Part shown: piece by piece, positions 63,411-64,000 of the stretch
How the letters are laid out: every line of letters starts with the position of its first letter
Numbering within the stretch: position 1 is the stretch's first letter
Assembly (NCBI RefSeq): GCF_017329615.1
Contig: NZ_JAFMTW010000005.1
Span: 80,279 to 144,278 of the forward strand
DNA length: 64,000 nt
Direction of reading: 5' to 3'
Source of the DNA: Alicyclobacillus suci
GTDB taxonomy: Bacteria; Bacillota; Bacilli; Alicyclobacillales; Alicyclobacillaceae
The notes under the pieces: model-generated
The model's input: only the letters and a program-made list of their open reading frames with translations
Database searches by the model: none
What the model was told of the DNA's origin: nothing
Program-made: the position numbers and the translations under genes

Positions 63411-63716
63411 TCATTCATGTTGCAAACTTAAGTGAACGGCATACGTTGTTCGTGCGGGGTGTTCTTTGAAGCCCATATGCACTGGTTCTAACATATCCAT
63501 TAGAAAAAATGCATCATGATGAAAATCGTAGACGAGTCGGCCAATGGGCTGTGGAACATCGAGGCCTGTTTCACGTGCCATCGCCCGTGTCCCATGGTCT
63601 TTTGGCGAATGAATGGGTGCCAATTTAATGATACATTCGTGTTCTGATACAATCTCAGCGTGTAGTGGTTCCCATACTGTAATACTGTGATCCGCGAATA
63701 AGAAAGACGTCGACAT
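63411..63716 (-). CDS. hypothetical protein, about 101 residues
   Basis: Starts MSTSFLFADHSITVWEPLHA, beta-rich, with a His-rich middle (YDFHHDAFFLMD) and a conserved-looking EPVHMGF. The minus-strand ATG 63716 follows GGAGGG. I recognise no family. From 63729 to the window end there is only a hairpin (GACCATTTCCC/GGGAGATGGTC, about 63871-63894). Confidence 0.55.
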   Translation of the reverse strand: MSTSFLFADHSITVWEPLHAEIVSEHECIIKLAPIHSPKDHGTRAMARETGLDVPQPIGRLVYDFHHDAFFLMDMLEPVHMGFKEHPARTTYAVHLSLQHE

Positions 63717-64000
63717 GATACCCTCCAATGATACGATTTCCCCTAATTTATAACGAATGATTTCACATCCATACGAACATCATGCATTGGTGCATTTTGA
63801 ATTGCAAATTTGCGTTTTTGCGTGAAGTCGGTCGCTTGTTTTATGCCTCCACAACTTACTGCGGCAATCGACCATTTCCCTTGGGAGATGGTCATTTATC
63901 TGAGCGTTTTGCAGAATGGCGTTTTTGGTTGAAGTGAAAAAAGAATCAGCATCGCAGTACAGCTAAAGCGCCTTACATATAGTGGATATCGGTCGGTCAT

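Overview
The window comes from a spore-forming Bacillota chromosome. Spore genes include an alpha/beta SASP, a yaaH/sleL germination glycosidase, two SleB-type hydrolases and a CotF-like coat protein. Together with a G1 (eqolisin) acid protease, frequent TTG/GTG starts and roughly even base composition, this suggests an Alicyclobacillus-like acidophile. That assignment is inference from gene content, not from a database match.

The most striking structure is in the first 13.3 kb. A yaaH/sleL gene is split into a 5' part (2518-3432) and an in-phase 3' part (12911-13327). Between them lies a 9,520-bp element flanked by GGACC-T/A-CCGATG cores. It carries a large serine recombinase right at its right end. 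Deleting the element at the shared CC dinucleotide (3391-3392 / 12911-12912) rebuilds a 429-codon gene, the normal family length. The element ends, joined in silico, form a strongly dyad-symmetric attP centred on that CC. This is the architecture of the sigK/skin and spsM/SP-beta sporulation-excised elements, but in a germination gene. The cargo is an ECF sigma/anti-sigma operon with PAP2-type membrane enzymes, a CsoR-controlled copper operon (copZ-csoR-copA), a fluoride-riboswitch-controlled crcB, a MntP-like exporter, and a small ORF translationally coupled to the recombinase.

13.4-19.7 kb: a TPP-riboswitch thiamin salvage operon (tenA-thiD-thiM), a 37-residue membrane protein, a decayed second serine recombinase, a frameshifted pentapeptide-repeat gene, nsrR, a lone winged-helix protein and an acyl-CoA thioesterase. 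19.8-32.5 kb: hom, then a long branched-chain amino acid operon ilvE-ilvD-ilvB-ilvN-ilvC-leuA-leuB-leuC-leuD with tight overlaps and one strong terminator.

32.5-45.4 kb: a FolC-like ligase, a MntP-like protein, citrate synthase, SASP, a CBS protein, a MacAB-type ABC export system, HtpX, a glycosyltransferase, rhomboid protease, S-adenosylmethionine decarboxylase with a structured leader, and a PepSY-like secreted protein. 45.5-45.9 kb holds a tRNA cluster (Ala-Phe-Gly-Cys). 46-64 kb is a looser mix: SleB-like hydrolases, a LysR remnant, an MFS exporter, coat protein, eqolisin, YdjO, three near-identical cold-shock proteins with long leaders, an SDR with an altered active site, a beta-propeller lipoprotein, and several small uncharacterised proteins.
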